From positions 1-32,017 of the forward strand of contig CAYRIK010000019.1 of NCBI GenBank assembly GCA_964424345.1: a stretch of DNA of 32,017 nucleotides, given 5' to 3'. Each line of letters starts with the position of its first letter. Positions within the stretch are counted from its first letter, which is position 1. This document shows positions 25,404 to 32,017 of this stretch, in pieces. The notes below the pieces were generated by a model, which was not told where the DNA came from, ran no database searches, and saw only the letters and a list, made by a program, of their open reading frames with translations. The position numbers were made by a program, and so were the translations under genes. The DNA comes from RGIG6307 sp964424345. GTDB taxonomy: Bacteria; Bacillota; Clostridia; Lachnospirales; Lachnospiraceae.

Positions 25404-25865
25404 ATGGCTTTTATAACAAGAAACTGTAATATGTTAGTGCGAATGGGACGTATGATATTGTTGACTGCGGCAATCTGTATGTTTTGCAGTGGTTGTGCAG
25501 GAATACAGATTAAAGATGTACATCAAGGAGCAGGGGAAAAGCTTCGCGATTTGGAATATACGATATTGAGTGAAGAACGGATTCCGGAAGAATTAGCTGC
25601 TCTTTTAGAAGAACGCAAGGAAAATGCTTTTGAACTGACATACAGTGACAAAGAGTACTTATATATATGTATTGGATATGGAAGACAGGAAAACAGCGGC
25701 TATAGTATTGTAGTCAATCATCTGTTTTTAGGGAAAAATGGAATTTTGGTAGATACTTCATTACTCGGACCAGAAGCTGGAAAAGAAAAGATAAATACAG
25801 CACAGTTTCCAATTATTGTATTAAAAACAGAACTGTTAGAAGAAGTTCCATTATTTACAAAATAA
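25404..25865 (+). CDS. Lipoprotein with PrcB-like C-terminal domain
   Basis: This is a small secreted lipoprotein of 153 residues. Residues 10-28 form a signal peptide (two Arg, then MILLTAAICMF) ending in CSGC, with Cys31 as the likely lipidated residue. Cys at -3 is unusual, since Leu, Val or Ile is normal. The second half reads ICIGYGRQENSGYSIVV ... LFLGKNGILVDTSLLGP ... FPIIVLKT, which fits the PrcB_C / protease complex inhibitor fold (glycine-tyrosine turn, then strands). The exact role is unknown. It stands between the plsC promoter and the pyr promoter and is probably its own unit or starts the pyr one. Confidence 0.65.
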   Translation: MAFITRNCNMLVRMGRMILLTAAICMFCSGCAGIQIKDVHQGAGEKLRDLEYTILSEERIPEELAALLEERKENAFELTYSDKEYLYICIGYGRQENSGYSIVVNHLFLGKNGILVDTSLLGPEAGKEKINTAQFPIIVLKTELLEEVPLFTK

Positions 25866-25876
25866 ATATTTTTAAC

Positions 25877-25908
25877 TGTACAGAAAGTGTGGTTAATGCT
25901 AATATAAT
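25877..25908 (+). promoter_or_regulatory. Promoter of pyrC-pyrK-pyrD
   Basis: TGTACA (25877-25882), 17 bases, then an extended -10, TGC-TAATAT (25897-25905); an overlapping TATAAT lies at 25903-25908. The -35 box is inside the 8-base palindrome CTGTACAG (25876-25883). Confidence 0.55.
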
Positions 25909-25929
25909 AGCGAAAGTTTGGGTGAAAGT

Positions 25930-25935
25930 GAGGGG
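25930..25935 (+). promoter_or_regulatory. Ribosome binding site deciding the pyrC start
   Basis: GAGGGG lies 4 bases before the ATG at 25940, where the conserved protein start MLLIQNITI begins. The in-frame GTG at 25889 lies upstream of the likely promoter. Confidence 0.7.
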
Positions 25936-25939
25936 TATT

Positions 25940-27220
25940 ATGTTACTGATTCAAAACATAACAATCGCAGATCCAAAGACCATGAAGGAAACTTTGGGAG
26001 ATATTCTTGTAAAAGACGGCAAAATTGCCCAGATTGCAGGAAGCAAAACAATACAGCCAACAGTGGATATGGAAATCATCGATGGTACAGGATTGGTTGC
26101 AGGACCAGGTCTGATTGATGTGCATGTACATTTTCGTGATCCAGGTCTTACTTATAAGGAAGACATTTACACAGGAGCGAAGGCAGCAGCTGCAGGTGGT
26201 TTTACAACTGTAGTAATGATGGCGAATACAAAGCCGGCAATCGACAGTGTAGAAACATTGCAGTATGTTCTGGAAAAAGGACGCGAAACTGATATTCATG
26301 TAGAAAGCTGTGCAACGGTTACAATAGGAATGCAGGGAAAACAGTTGGTAGATATGGATGCCTTAAAGGCAGCAGGTGCTATTGGCTTTACAGATGATGG
26401 TGTTCCAATTTTAGAAGAAACACTTGCAAAAGAGGCAATGAAAGAAACGGCAAGACTGCACGTTCCTATTAGCTTCCATGAAGAAAATCCACAGTTTATT
26501 GCAAATAACGGTATTAATCGCGGAAAGGCTTCCGAATATTTCCAAATAGGAGGAAGTGACCGTCAGGCAGAGATCGTTATGATTGAACGTGATGTTAAGC
26601 TTGCATTAGAAACAGGAGCAGACATCAATGTTCAGCATATCAGTACAAAAGAGGGCGTAGAATGGATTCGTCAAGGTAAGCAAAAAGGCGGAAATGTGTG
26701 GGCAGAAGCAACCCCTCATCACATTGCATTGACAGAAGAAGCAGCAATAAAGCATGGCACATTAGCAAAAATGAATCCACCGCTTCGTACAGAAGAAGAT
26801 CGCAAAGCAATTATTCAAGGCATTGCAGATGGTACGATTGATTTGATTGCTACAGACCATGCACCACACAGCGTAGAGGAAAAATCCAAAGAAATTACAG
26901 AAGCACCAAGCGGTATTATTGGTTTGGAAACTTCTCTTGCTTTGTGCAATACACATTTAGTACAGACTGGTGTAATCAATCATGCTCAATTAATGGAAAA
27001 AATGTCTTATAATCCAGCAAGATTATATCATCTTGAAGAAACAAGAGGTCATATCAGCGTAGGTGCAGAAGCGGACCTTGTATTATATGACCCAACAGAA
27101 ACGTGGACAGTAGGAGAAACATTCCAGTCTAAGGCAGTAAATACCCCATTTGTTGGAACCACTTTGACAGGATGCGTACGATATACAATCTGTGAAGGAA
27201 AAATCGTTTACAAAAAATAA
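25940..27220 (+). CDS. pyrC: Dihydroorotase, class I
   Basis: It closes carbamoyl-aspartate to dihydroorotate, the third step of UMP synthesis. The 426 residues have the amidohydrolase fold of class I enzymes. The zinc pair His-x-His is in DVHVHFRDPG, the further His ligands are in INVQHISTKEG and ATPHHIAL, and the catalytic Asp is in IATDHAPHS. MMANTKPAID is the substrate-side block. pyrK starts 32 bases downstream with no terminator, giving pyrC-pyrK-pyrD in pathway order. No pyrB, pyrE, pyrF or carAB is in the window. Confidence 0.96.
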   Translation: MLLIQNITIADPKTMKETLGDILVKDGKIAQIAGSKTIQPTVDMEIIDGTGLVAGPGLIDVHVHFRDPGLTYKEDIYTGAKAAAAGGFTTVVMMANTKPAIDSVETLQYVLEKGRETDIHVESCATVTIGMQGKQLVDMDALKAAGAIGFTDDGVPILEETLAKEAMKETARLHVPISFHEENPQFIANNGINRGKASEYFQIGGSDRQAEIVMIERDVKLALETGADINVQHISTKEGVEWIRQGKQKGGNVWAEATPHHIALTEEAAIKHGTLAKMNPPLRTEEDRKAIIQGIADGTIDLIATDHAPHSVEEKSKEITEAPSGIIGLETSLALCNTHLVQTGVINHAQLMEKMSYNPARLYHLEETRGHISVGAEADLVLYDPTETWTVGETFQSKAVNTPFVGTTLTGCVRYTICEGKIVYKK

Positions 27221-27252
27221 AGCTATACATAACAAAAAGAGAGGACACAATC

Positions 27253-28029
27253 ATGGCGCAAAAGAAAAAAGTAACAGCAAGAGTAATATCACAGGTTTGC
27301 ATTGCACCGGATATTTATGACATGTGGCTTGAAACAGAACTTGCAAAAGATGCAAAAGCAGGCCAGTTTATCTGCATCTATACAAAAGAACGTAGTACAC
27401 TTCTTCCAAGACCAATCAGTATTTGTGAAGTAAATGAAGAACGTACAGCACTTCGTATTGTATATCGTGTAGTTGGAGCAGGCACAAAGGAATTTTGCAG
27501 CTATACAGCAGGTACAGAGTCTGAAATCATGGGTACATTAGGAAATGGTTTCCCAATCGAAGAAGGTACAAACAAAACAGTTGTATTATTCGGCGGTGGT
27601 ATCGGTATTCCTCCAATGCTTCAGACAGCAAAAGAAATAAATGGTGATGTACACGCATTTTTAGGTTACAGAAATGACCAACTCTTCTTATCAGAAGAAT
27701 TTAAACAGTATGCAACATTACACATCGCAACAGAAGACGGAAGCGTTGGAACAAAAGGTAATGTAATTGATGCATTAAAAGAAAGTGGAATCAAACCAGA
27801 TGTTATTATGGCATGTGGTCCTATGCCTATGCTTCGTGCAATCAAAAAATGTGCAGAAGAATTAGACATTCCTGCATACATTTCCTTAGAAGAACGTATG
27901 GCATGCGGCGTTGGCGCATGTCTTGGATGTGTTGCAAAAACAAAAGAAAAAGATCATCATTCTAACGTACATAATGCTCGTATTTGTACAGACGGTCCTG
28001 TTTTTGAAGCAAAGGAGGTAGAAATCTAA
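27253..28029 (+). CDS. pyrK: Dihydroorotate dehydrogenase electron-transfer subunit
   Basis: It passes electrons from PyrD to NAD+ through FAD and a 2Fe-2S cluster. The 258 residues show the FAD-binding RPISICEV, the NAD-side LFGGGIGIPPML, ACGPMPML, and the cluster ligands CGVGACLGC plus a later Cys in ARICTDGPVF. The stop codon overlaps the pyrD start by one base (TAATG), as expected for subunits made in equal amounts. Confidence 0.95.
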   Translation: MAQKKKVTARVISQVCIAPDIYDMWLETELAKDAKAGQFICIYTKERSTLLPRPISICEVNEERTALRIVYRVVGAGTKEFCSYTAGTESEIMGTLGNGFPIEEGTNKTVVLFGGGIGIPPMLQTAKEINGDVHAFLGYRNDQLFLSEEFKQYATLHIATEDGSVGTKGNVIDALKESGIKPDVIMACGPMPMLRAIKKCAEELDIPAYISLEERMACGVGACLGCVAKTKEKDHHSNVHNARICTDGPVFEAKEVEI

Positions 28030-28931
28030 TGAATACAAAAGTAACGATTGCTGGTGTAGAATTTAAAAATCCGGTTATGACTGCTTCCGGAACATTTGGA
28101 TCAGGTATGGAATATGGAGAATTTGTAGATTTAAACAATCTTGGCGCAGTAGTAACAAAAGGCGTTGCAAACATTCCATGGCCAGGTAATCCAACACCAC
28201 GAGTAGCAGAAACATACGGCGGTATGTTGAATGCAATCGGATTACAGAATCCAGGCATTGATTTATTTATAGAAAGAGATATTCCTTTCTTAAAGCAGTA
28301 CGATACAAAGATTATTGTAAACGTATGTGGAAAGACAGTAGAAGACTACTGTGAAGTTGTGGAGAAATTAGGAGAACAGCCAGTAGATATGCTGGAAATC
28401 AATGTTTCTTGTCCAAACGTAAAAGAAGGTGCGATTGCATTTGGTCAGAAGGCAGATGCTTTATTTGCAATTACAAAAGAAATCAAAAAATATGCAAAGC
28501 AGCCTGTTATCATGAAATTAAGTCCTAATGTAACAGACATTACAGAAATGGCAAAGGCAGCAGAGGCAGCAGGAGCAGATGCCGTTTCTTTAATCAATAC
28601 CATTACAGGTATGAAGATTGATGTACATCGCCGTCAGTTTGCATTAGCAAATAAAACAGGCGGATTGTCAGGCCCAGCAATCAAACCAGTTGCTGTACGT
28701 ATGGTATATCAGGTAGCAAATGCAGTTCAGATTCCAATCATCGGTATGGGCGGTATTGCAAATGCAGAAGATGCACTCGAATTTATACTTGCAGGTGCAA
28801 CAGCAGTCAGCGTTGGTGCTATGAACTTTGTAAATCCATATACAACACAGGAAGTTGTAACTGGAATTGAAGATTACATGAAAAAATATGGCGTAGAAGA
28901 TATTAACTCTTTAATCGGTGCTGTAAAATAA
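28029..28931 (+). CDS. pyrD: Dihydroorotate dehydrogenase, NAD-linked catalytic subunit (PyrDB type)
   Basis: It oxidises dihydroorotate to orotate with FMN. The 300 residues form the class 1B barrel. The base Cys128 in INVSCPNVKEG, rather than the Ser of class 2 enzymes, and the adjoining pyrK identify the B type. Other marks are NPVMTASGTFGSG near the start, NTITGMKIDV, GGLSGPAIKP, and the FMN phosphate site IPIIGMGGI with GATAVSVGA. AAGGAGG lies in the end of pyrK. Confidence 0.97.
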   Translation: MNTKVTIAGVEFKNPVMTASGTFGSGMEYGEFVDLNNLGAVVTKGVANIPWPGNPTPRVAETYGGMLNAIGLQNPGIDLFIERDIPFLKQYDTKIIVNVCGKTVEDYCEVVEKLGEQPVDMLEINVSCPNVKEGAIAFGQKADALFAITKEIKKYAKQPVIMKLSPNVTDITEMAKAAEAAGADAVSLINTITGMKIDVHRRQFALANKTGGLSGPAIKPVAVRMVYQVANAVQIPIIGMGGIANAEDALEFILAGATAVSVGAMNFVNPYTTQEVVTGIEDYMKKYGVEDINSLIGAVK

Positions 28932-28942
28932 ATAATAAATAT

Positions 28943-28981
28943 TCCCTCTTTACTGGACAAACTGGTAAAGGGGGATTTTTT
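28943..28981 (+). terminator. Terminator after pyrD
   Basis: TCCCTCTTTAC (28943-28953) pairs with GTAAAGGGGGA (28965-28975) with one wobble, then six Ts. Confidence 0.93.
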
Positions 28982-29013
28982 GTCGGAAAAAAATCTGTTA
29001 CAAAGGCGTTGTT

Positions 29014-29046
29014 TTGACATAATTTTCCGAATACAGGTGATATATT
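29014..29046 (+). promoter_or_regulatory. Promoter of the LysM gene cluster
   Basis: A perfect TTGACA at 29014-29019. The -10 is TGATAT (29038, 18-base spacer) or the extended form TGA-TATATT (29041, 21-base spacer), so the exact start is unclear. Confidence 0.55.
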
Positions 29047-29061
29047 CTCCTTAAAAAGGAG
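29047..29061 (+). promoter_or_regulatory. Palindrome covering the LysM gene ribosome binding site
   Basis: CTCCTT (29047-29052) and AAGGAG (29056-29061) are perfect inverted copies around AAA. The right arm is most of the Shine-Dalgarno sequence GGAGG (29058-29062). If transcription starts early enough it would hide the site; if not, it is a DNA palindrome at the transcription start. Confidence 0.45.
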
Positions 29062-29071
29062 GCGGATATGT

Positions 29072-30238
29072 ATGGAATTACCAAAACACACTACACAAGT
29101 TGGCACGATTGCTGTCAATAAAAAAATGTATATTGAGGATTATTGCATTTCCTATATGAAGCAATTGGGAGAAGAATATCCAGAAGATAGAAAACAGATT
29201 GCATTATTTGGTACGGTGGAACGTGAAAAAAACGTAGAATATGCATTTTGCTATGGAGCAGTATTGCTTGGCTGCGGAAAAGGACGAACCGATTCATTGA
29301 CAAATGCACAAAAAGAGGAAGCAGAAAATGTTCGACAGGAACATTTCTTGGATTATCAGCTTATAGGTATTGTTATCACGACTGATCAAGTAGATGAAAA
29401 TGTATTTTGGCTTGGAAATGGCAATAAATCCATACCGTTAGATGGATATTACATATTTTATGATAAAAATGAGACAATGTTAAATTTTATGATGCAAAAT
29501 CAAAAAGAAGAACGTGGATTAGATTTAGATCCTGTAATTGCCAAAAAAGCGGATATGGAACGAGAAAAGCGAGAGAAAAAAGAAAAAGAAGAACAGAAGC
29601 TAATTCAAATGCAGCAAAAACGTGGAACATATAGGCAGAAAATGCAAAAACAAGAGAAAACGGAACCAAAAAAGAAAAAAACAATGTTTCCGGCAGCAGC
29701 TTGTGTTTTGGTAGTAGCCATAGCTGGTGTTTATACATTGAAAACAGATACGCTTCAGCAGTTTGGAGTAAAGCCACTTTCTGATTACGTTTCCGGATTG
29801 ATGGACAAAACTTCTATATTTACAAATAATTATTTGGAAACCAAGATACAGGAAACGATGGCAGAAGTGTTAGAAACATCTGAAATGGAAACAATGAAAG
29901 AAGAATTGCTTGCTGTCGTGGAAACACAAGTACAAAAACCAGAAGCATTGGAAGTGATTGTGATACCAGAACCAGAAACGATAGAAACGGCTGTTAGTAC
30001 AGAAGTACAGGAAGAAGCAATAAAAGAAACGACAGAAGTACAGCCAGAAACAGCAGAATCAGAAGCAGTGATTGCAGAGCAGCAACCGAAATCCTACTTA
30101 ATACAAAAAGGAGACAGTCTGATTAGGATTTTGAGAGCTTATTATGGAGACGAAAGTTTATTAGATGAAGTTTGTAATATGAATCAGATTGCGGATCCAG
30201 ATAACATACAAGTTGGACAAACAATTTTACTTCCGTAA
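29072..30238 (+). CDS. Single-pass membrane protein with extracellular LysM domain
   Basis: This protein has 388 residues in four parts. Residues 1-150 have no signal peptide and look folded and cytoplasmic (IALFGTVEREKNVEYAFCYG, IGIVITTDQVDENVFWLG, GYYIFYDKNETMLNFMM). This could be an MPN/JAB-like fold lacking metal residues, but that is a guess. Residues 155-205 are a highly charged Lys/Glu coiled coil. One membrane helix is at about 208-227 (FPAAACVLVVAIAGVYTL). A Glu/Thr-rich linker follows and then one LysM from about 343 (SYLIQKGDSLIRILRAYYGD ... DPDNIQVGQTILLP), which binds N-acetylglucosamine in peptidoglycan. The layout links the cytoplasm to the wall. The DUF5711-like gene follows 47 bases on. 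Confidence 0.85.
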   Translation: MELPKHTTQVGTIAVNKKMYIEDYCISYMKQLGEEYPEDRKQIALFGTVEREKNVEYAFCYGAVLLGCGKGRTDSLTNAQKEEAENVRQEHFLDYQLIGIVITTDQVDENVFWLGNGNKSIPLDGYYIFYDKNETMLNFMMQNQKEERGLDLDPVIAKKADMEREKREKKEKEEQKLIQMQQKRGTYRQKMQKQEKTEPKKKKTMFPAAACVLVVAIAGVYTLKTDTLQQFGVKPLSDYVSGLMDKTSIFTNNYLETKIQETMAEVLETSEMETMKEELLAVVETQVQKPEALEVIVIPEPETIETAVSTEVQEEAIKETTEVQPETAESEAVIAEQQPKSYLIQKGDSLIRILRAYYGDESLLDEVCNMNQIADPDNIQVGQTILLP

Positions 30239-30254
30239 AAAAGTGTGCTATCAT
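30226..30254 (+). promoter_or_regulatory. Possible promoter of the DUF5711-like gene
   Basis: TTTACT (30226-30231), a 17-base spacer, and an extended -10, TGC-TATCAT (30246-30254). It overlaps the end of the LysM gene, so the DUF5711-cvpA pair may have its own start. Confidence 0.45.
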
Positions 30255-30285
30255 AGAGCCATATTTGAAAGGTTGAAAAGTACAT

Positions 30286-31416
30286 ATGAAAGAGAAGATA
30301 ATAAAAAATAAAGAATGGATTATTAAAGGTTCTGTTGCATTAATATGTATGATAATTTTGATTAGTATTGTTGCAGTACAATATGTGAATCGTACCTTTG
30401 CAACATATCGAACCGTCAAAGAGGAAGCTATCAGTGGAACGGGAGAAAGACGTACAGTCAAAATGGGGGATCATTTGATTTTATACAATCGTGATGGTAT
30501 GCGATGTATGAATGAAAAAGGAAAAACATCTTGGGATATTACATATCAAATACAAGAACCATGTGTTGTTATAAATGGAAATACCGTTGCCGTTGCCGGA
30601 TTTGGAGACAGTCTCATATATATTATGGATGAAACTGGTAAAATCGGAGAAATCAATACAAAACTTCCAATTAGAAATTTATGTGTTTCCGAAGCTGGAT
30701 ATGTTGGAGCTGTTTTAGAAGATAATGACGTATACTGGGTATATGTTTATAGCGCAGACGGAACAGAAATATCAAAAGCACGTACCACAATGGAACAAAG
30801 TGGTTATCCGTTGTCAATTGGTTTGTCCTCTAACGGCAAACTGCTAGGTATTTCTTATTTATATTTAGATTCCGGAGTATTAGAAAGCAGAGTTACCTTT
30901 TATAATCTTGGCGAAGTAGGCCAAAATTATACAGATAACTTTATGGGCAGTTTCAAATATGAAGAAGTAGTTTCAGAGCTTCATTATATGAACAGCAGTG
31001 TTGCAGTTGGATTATCTGACAGCCGATTGATGTTTTATACTGGAAGCGAAAAACCAACCGTATTAAAAGAAATCTTCTTAAATGATGTTGTTCAGAGTGT
31101 ATATTGGGGAGAAGACAGTATCGTACTGGTATACAAAGGAACATCCGAACAGGGAAAATATTTTATGCAGGTATATGATCTGAACGGAAATGTTGTGCTA
31201 GAGAAAGGTTTTGATCTGGAATATGCAGGTATTACCGCACAAAATGGAATCGTTACTATATATAATAATGAAGACATTTTAGTATGTACACTGGATGGAC
31301 GAGAACGCTATCGAGGAAATCTTGGAGGCGGTGTCAGAGCAATGGCATCAACAAATACAAAATATAAATATCTGGTACTGTTTGATGAAATGTTTAAAGT
31401 AATAGAATTGGAGTAA
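30286..31416 (+). CDS. DUF5711-like membrane protein with beta-propeller outer domain
   Basis: This protein has 376 residues. A basic start (MKEKIIKNKEWIIKG) and one membrane helix at about 15-33 put the rest outside. The outer part is a series of short beta-rich blades with repeated tyrosine/valine strands and turns: MGDHLILYNRDGMRCMNEKG, VVINGNTVAVAGFGDSLIYI, DVYWVYVYSADG, RLMFYTGSEKP, DILVCTLDGRERYRG. This matches the DUF5711 family as I recall it from Lachnospiraceae. No function is known. The cvpA-like gene starts 3 bases after the stop, so the two are co-translated. Confidence 0.75.
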   Translation: MKEKIIKNKEWIIKGSVALICMIILISIVAVQYVNRTFATYRTVKEEAISGTGERRTVKMGDHLILYNRDGMRCMNEKGKTSWDITYQIQEPCVVINGNTVAVAGFGDSLIYIMDETGKIGEINTKLPIRNLCVSEAGYVGAVLEDNDVYWVYVYSADGTEISKARTTMEQSGYPLSIGLSSNGKLLGISYLYLDSGVLESRVTFYNLGEVGQNYTDNFMGSFKYEEVVSELHYMNSSVAVGLSDSRLMFYTGSEKPTVLKEIFLNDVVQSVYWGEDSIVLVYKGTSEQGKYFMQVYDLNGNVVLEKGFDLEYAGITAQNGIVTIYNNEDILVCTLDGRERYRGNLGGGVRAMASTNTKYKYLVLFDEMFKVIELE

Positions 31417-31419
31417 AAA

Positions 31420-31905
31420 ATGAATATACTAGTGATTGGTTTAATAATACTATTGATATGGCGTATGAAAGCCGGCAGTAAAAAAGGCGTAGTACGAGAA
31501 GTTATTGCATTGGTAAATGTTATCTTTGCAGGAGTGTTAATTAGTTTGATCAGTATGATTGTTGGAGCCTATCATTCTGCTGACTATTTGAAAATAGTAA
31601 TATTGGTAGTGATCGTAATTGTTTTGAGTGTGATTTATGGTATTTTAAATATCGTATTTTTCCCAGCTAAGGTTGTGTCTAAGCTGCCAATCGTCAGCAC
31701 AGCAGATAAAATACTTGGTTTGGCAATGGGAGCAGCAGAAACATTTGTTGTCTTTTGGACGATATGCTGTATATGTAATTATGCGGAGTTTGCAAGTTTA
31801 AGTGGACAAATCATGCCTATGATATTTGAAAACCCTGTATTGGTTGCATTATATGAACACAATATGCTTGCGGTATTACTAGATATAATCAAAGCAAGTA
31901 TTTGA
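31420..31905 (+). CDS. CvpA-family membrane protein
   Basis: This protein has 161 residues with about four membrane helices: MNILVIGLIILLIWRM, VIALVNVIFAGVLISLIS, IVILVVIVIVLSVIYGIL and ETFVVFWTICCICNYA. The CvpA marks are present: the Gly-Lys-Lys-Gly-x-x-x-Glu segment after helix 1 (SKKGVVREVIA) and PIVSTADKILGLAMGA before helix 4. CvpA proteins are needed for colicin V export in E. coli and for envelope integrity elsewhere; their exact role is not settled. It is the last gene of the LysM / DUF5711-like cluster. Confidence 0.8.
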   Translation: MNILVIGLIILLIWRMKAGSKKGVVREVIALVNVIFAGVLISLISMIVGAYHSADYLKIVILVVIVIVLSVIYGILNIVFFPAKVVSKLPIVSTADKILGLAMGAAETFVVFWTICCICNYAEFASLSGQIMPMIFENPVLVALYEHNMLAVLLDIIKASI

Positions 31906-31966
31906 GTGTTTCAAATGATGTAACAATCCTGAAAATATATATTTACAAAAAAGTTTAAAAATTTTG

Positions 31967-31999
31967 CAAAAAGCTGTTGACAAATGTCGCAGCTTTTTG
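31967..31999. repeat. Perfect 10-base inverted repeat at the right edge
   Basis: CAAAAAGCTG (31967-31976) and CAGCTTTTTG (31990-31999) are perfect inverted copies. Inside, GACA (31979-31982) and TGTC (31985-31988) form a second, nested inverted pair. The A and T tracts would also suit a weak terminator for the cvpA unit. Confidence 0.75.
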
Positions 32000-32005
32000 T
32001 ATTAT
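31977..32005 (+). promoter_or_regulatory. Near-consensus promoter reading out of the window
   Basis: TTGACA (31977-31982), exactly 17 bases, then TATTAT (32000-32005). A/T tracts upstream (31941-31972) resemble an UP element. The expected transcription start is about 32012. Promoters this strong often drive rRNA or tRNA genes in clostridia; the downstream gene is not visible. Confidence 0.8.
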
Positions 32006-32017
32006 AGACAAGCACTC

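Noticed and set aside
1..32017. Mobile elements, CRISPR arrays, tRNA genes and att sites
   Set aside because: No transposase or integrase-like protein, no regularly spaced repeats and no tRNA cloverleaf were seen. Gene content and codon use look uniform and chromosomal.

Overview
The window reads as chromosomal DNA of a low-GC Firmicute, most likely a Lachnospiraceae or related Clostridia member. The supporting features are AT-rich third codon positions, strong GGAGG-type ribosome binding sites, a type III glutamine synthetase, a one-chain clostridial PurL of about 1,220 residues, PyrDB/PyrK-type dihydroorotate dehydrogenase, and a LysM / DUF5711-like / CvpA cluster. No IS element, integrase, CRISPR array, tRNA or rRNA was found. 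The genus cannot be fixed from the sequence alone.

Region 1 (1-5141) holds the end of a U32-family peptidase gene, glnN, and a GntR/UTRA regulator whose promoter carries a perfect palindrome at the expected transcription start, followed by purine nucleoside phosphorylase. Region 2 (5183-14732) is a nucleotide block: purM, purD, purL, guaB and fhs. Together they cover four steps of IMP synthesis, the committed step to GMP, and supply of formyl-tetrahydrofolate. A terminator and an inverted repeat lie between purM and purD, and three tandem hairpins lie between purL and guaB.

Region 3 (14901-24523) is about the cell envelope. It starts with a 2,050-residue membrane protein that joins an MMPL/RND transporter to a surface GLUG-repeat region interrupted by a coiled coil, and then to two C-terminal copies of what looks like a lipid-binding lipoprotein-type domain. 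A membrane-anchored degenerate LytM (M23) protein follows, then ddl and murF for peptidoglycan precursor synthesis. plsC (phospholipid synthesis) runs the other way, its stop codon abutting that of murF.

Region 4 (25404-28931) has a lipoprotein with a PrcB-like domain, then pyrC-pyrK-pyrD for pyrimidine synthesis. Region 5 (29072-31905) encodes a LysM membrane protein, a DUF5711-like beta-propeller membrane protein and a CvpA-family protein. The last 50 bases contain a near-consensus promoter (TTGACA, 17 bases, TATTAT) set inside a perfect inverted repeat and pointing out of the window, possibly into a stable-RNA operon.

The strongest candidate for something undescribed is the MMPL-GLUG-lipid-binding fusion with its degenerate LytM partner. 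Its topology is self-consistent and suggests a transporter that carries its own extracellular acceptor domains in a Gram-positive cell. The regulatory structures before guaB, around gntR and at the right edge are secondary candidates.
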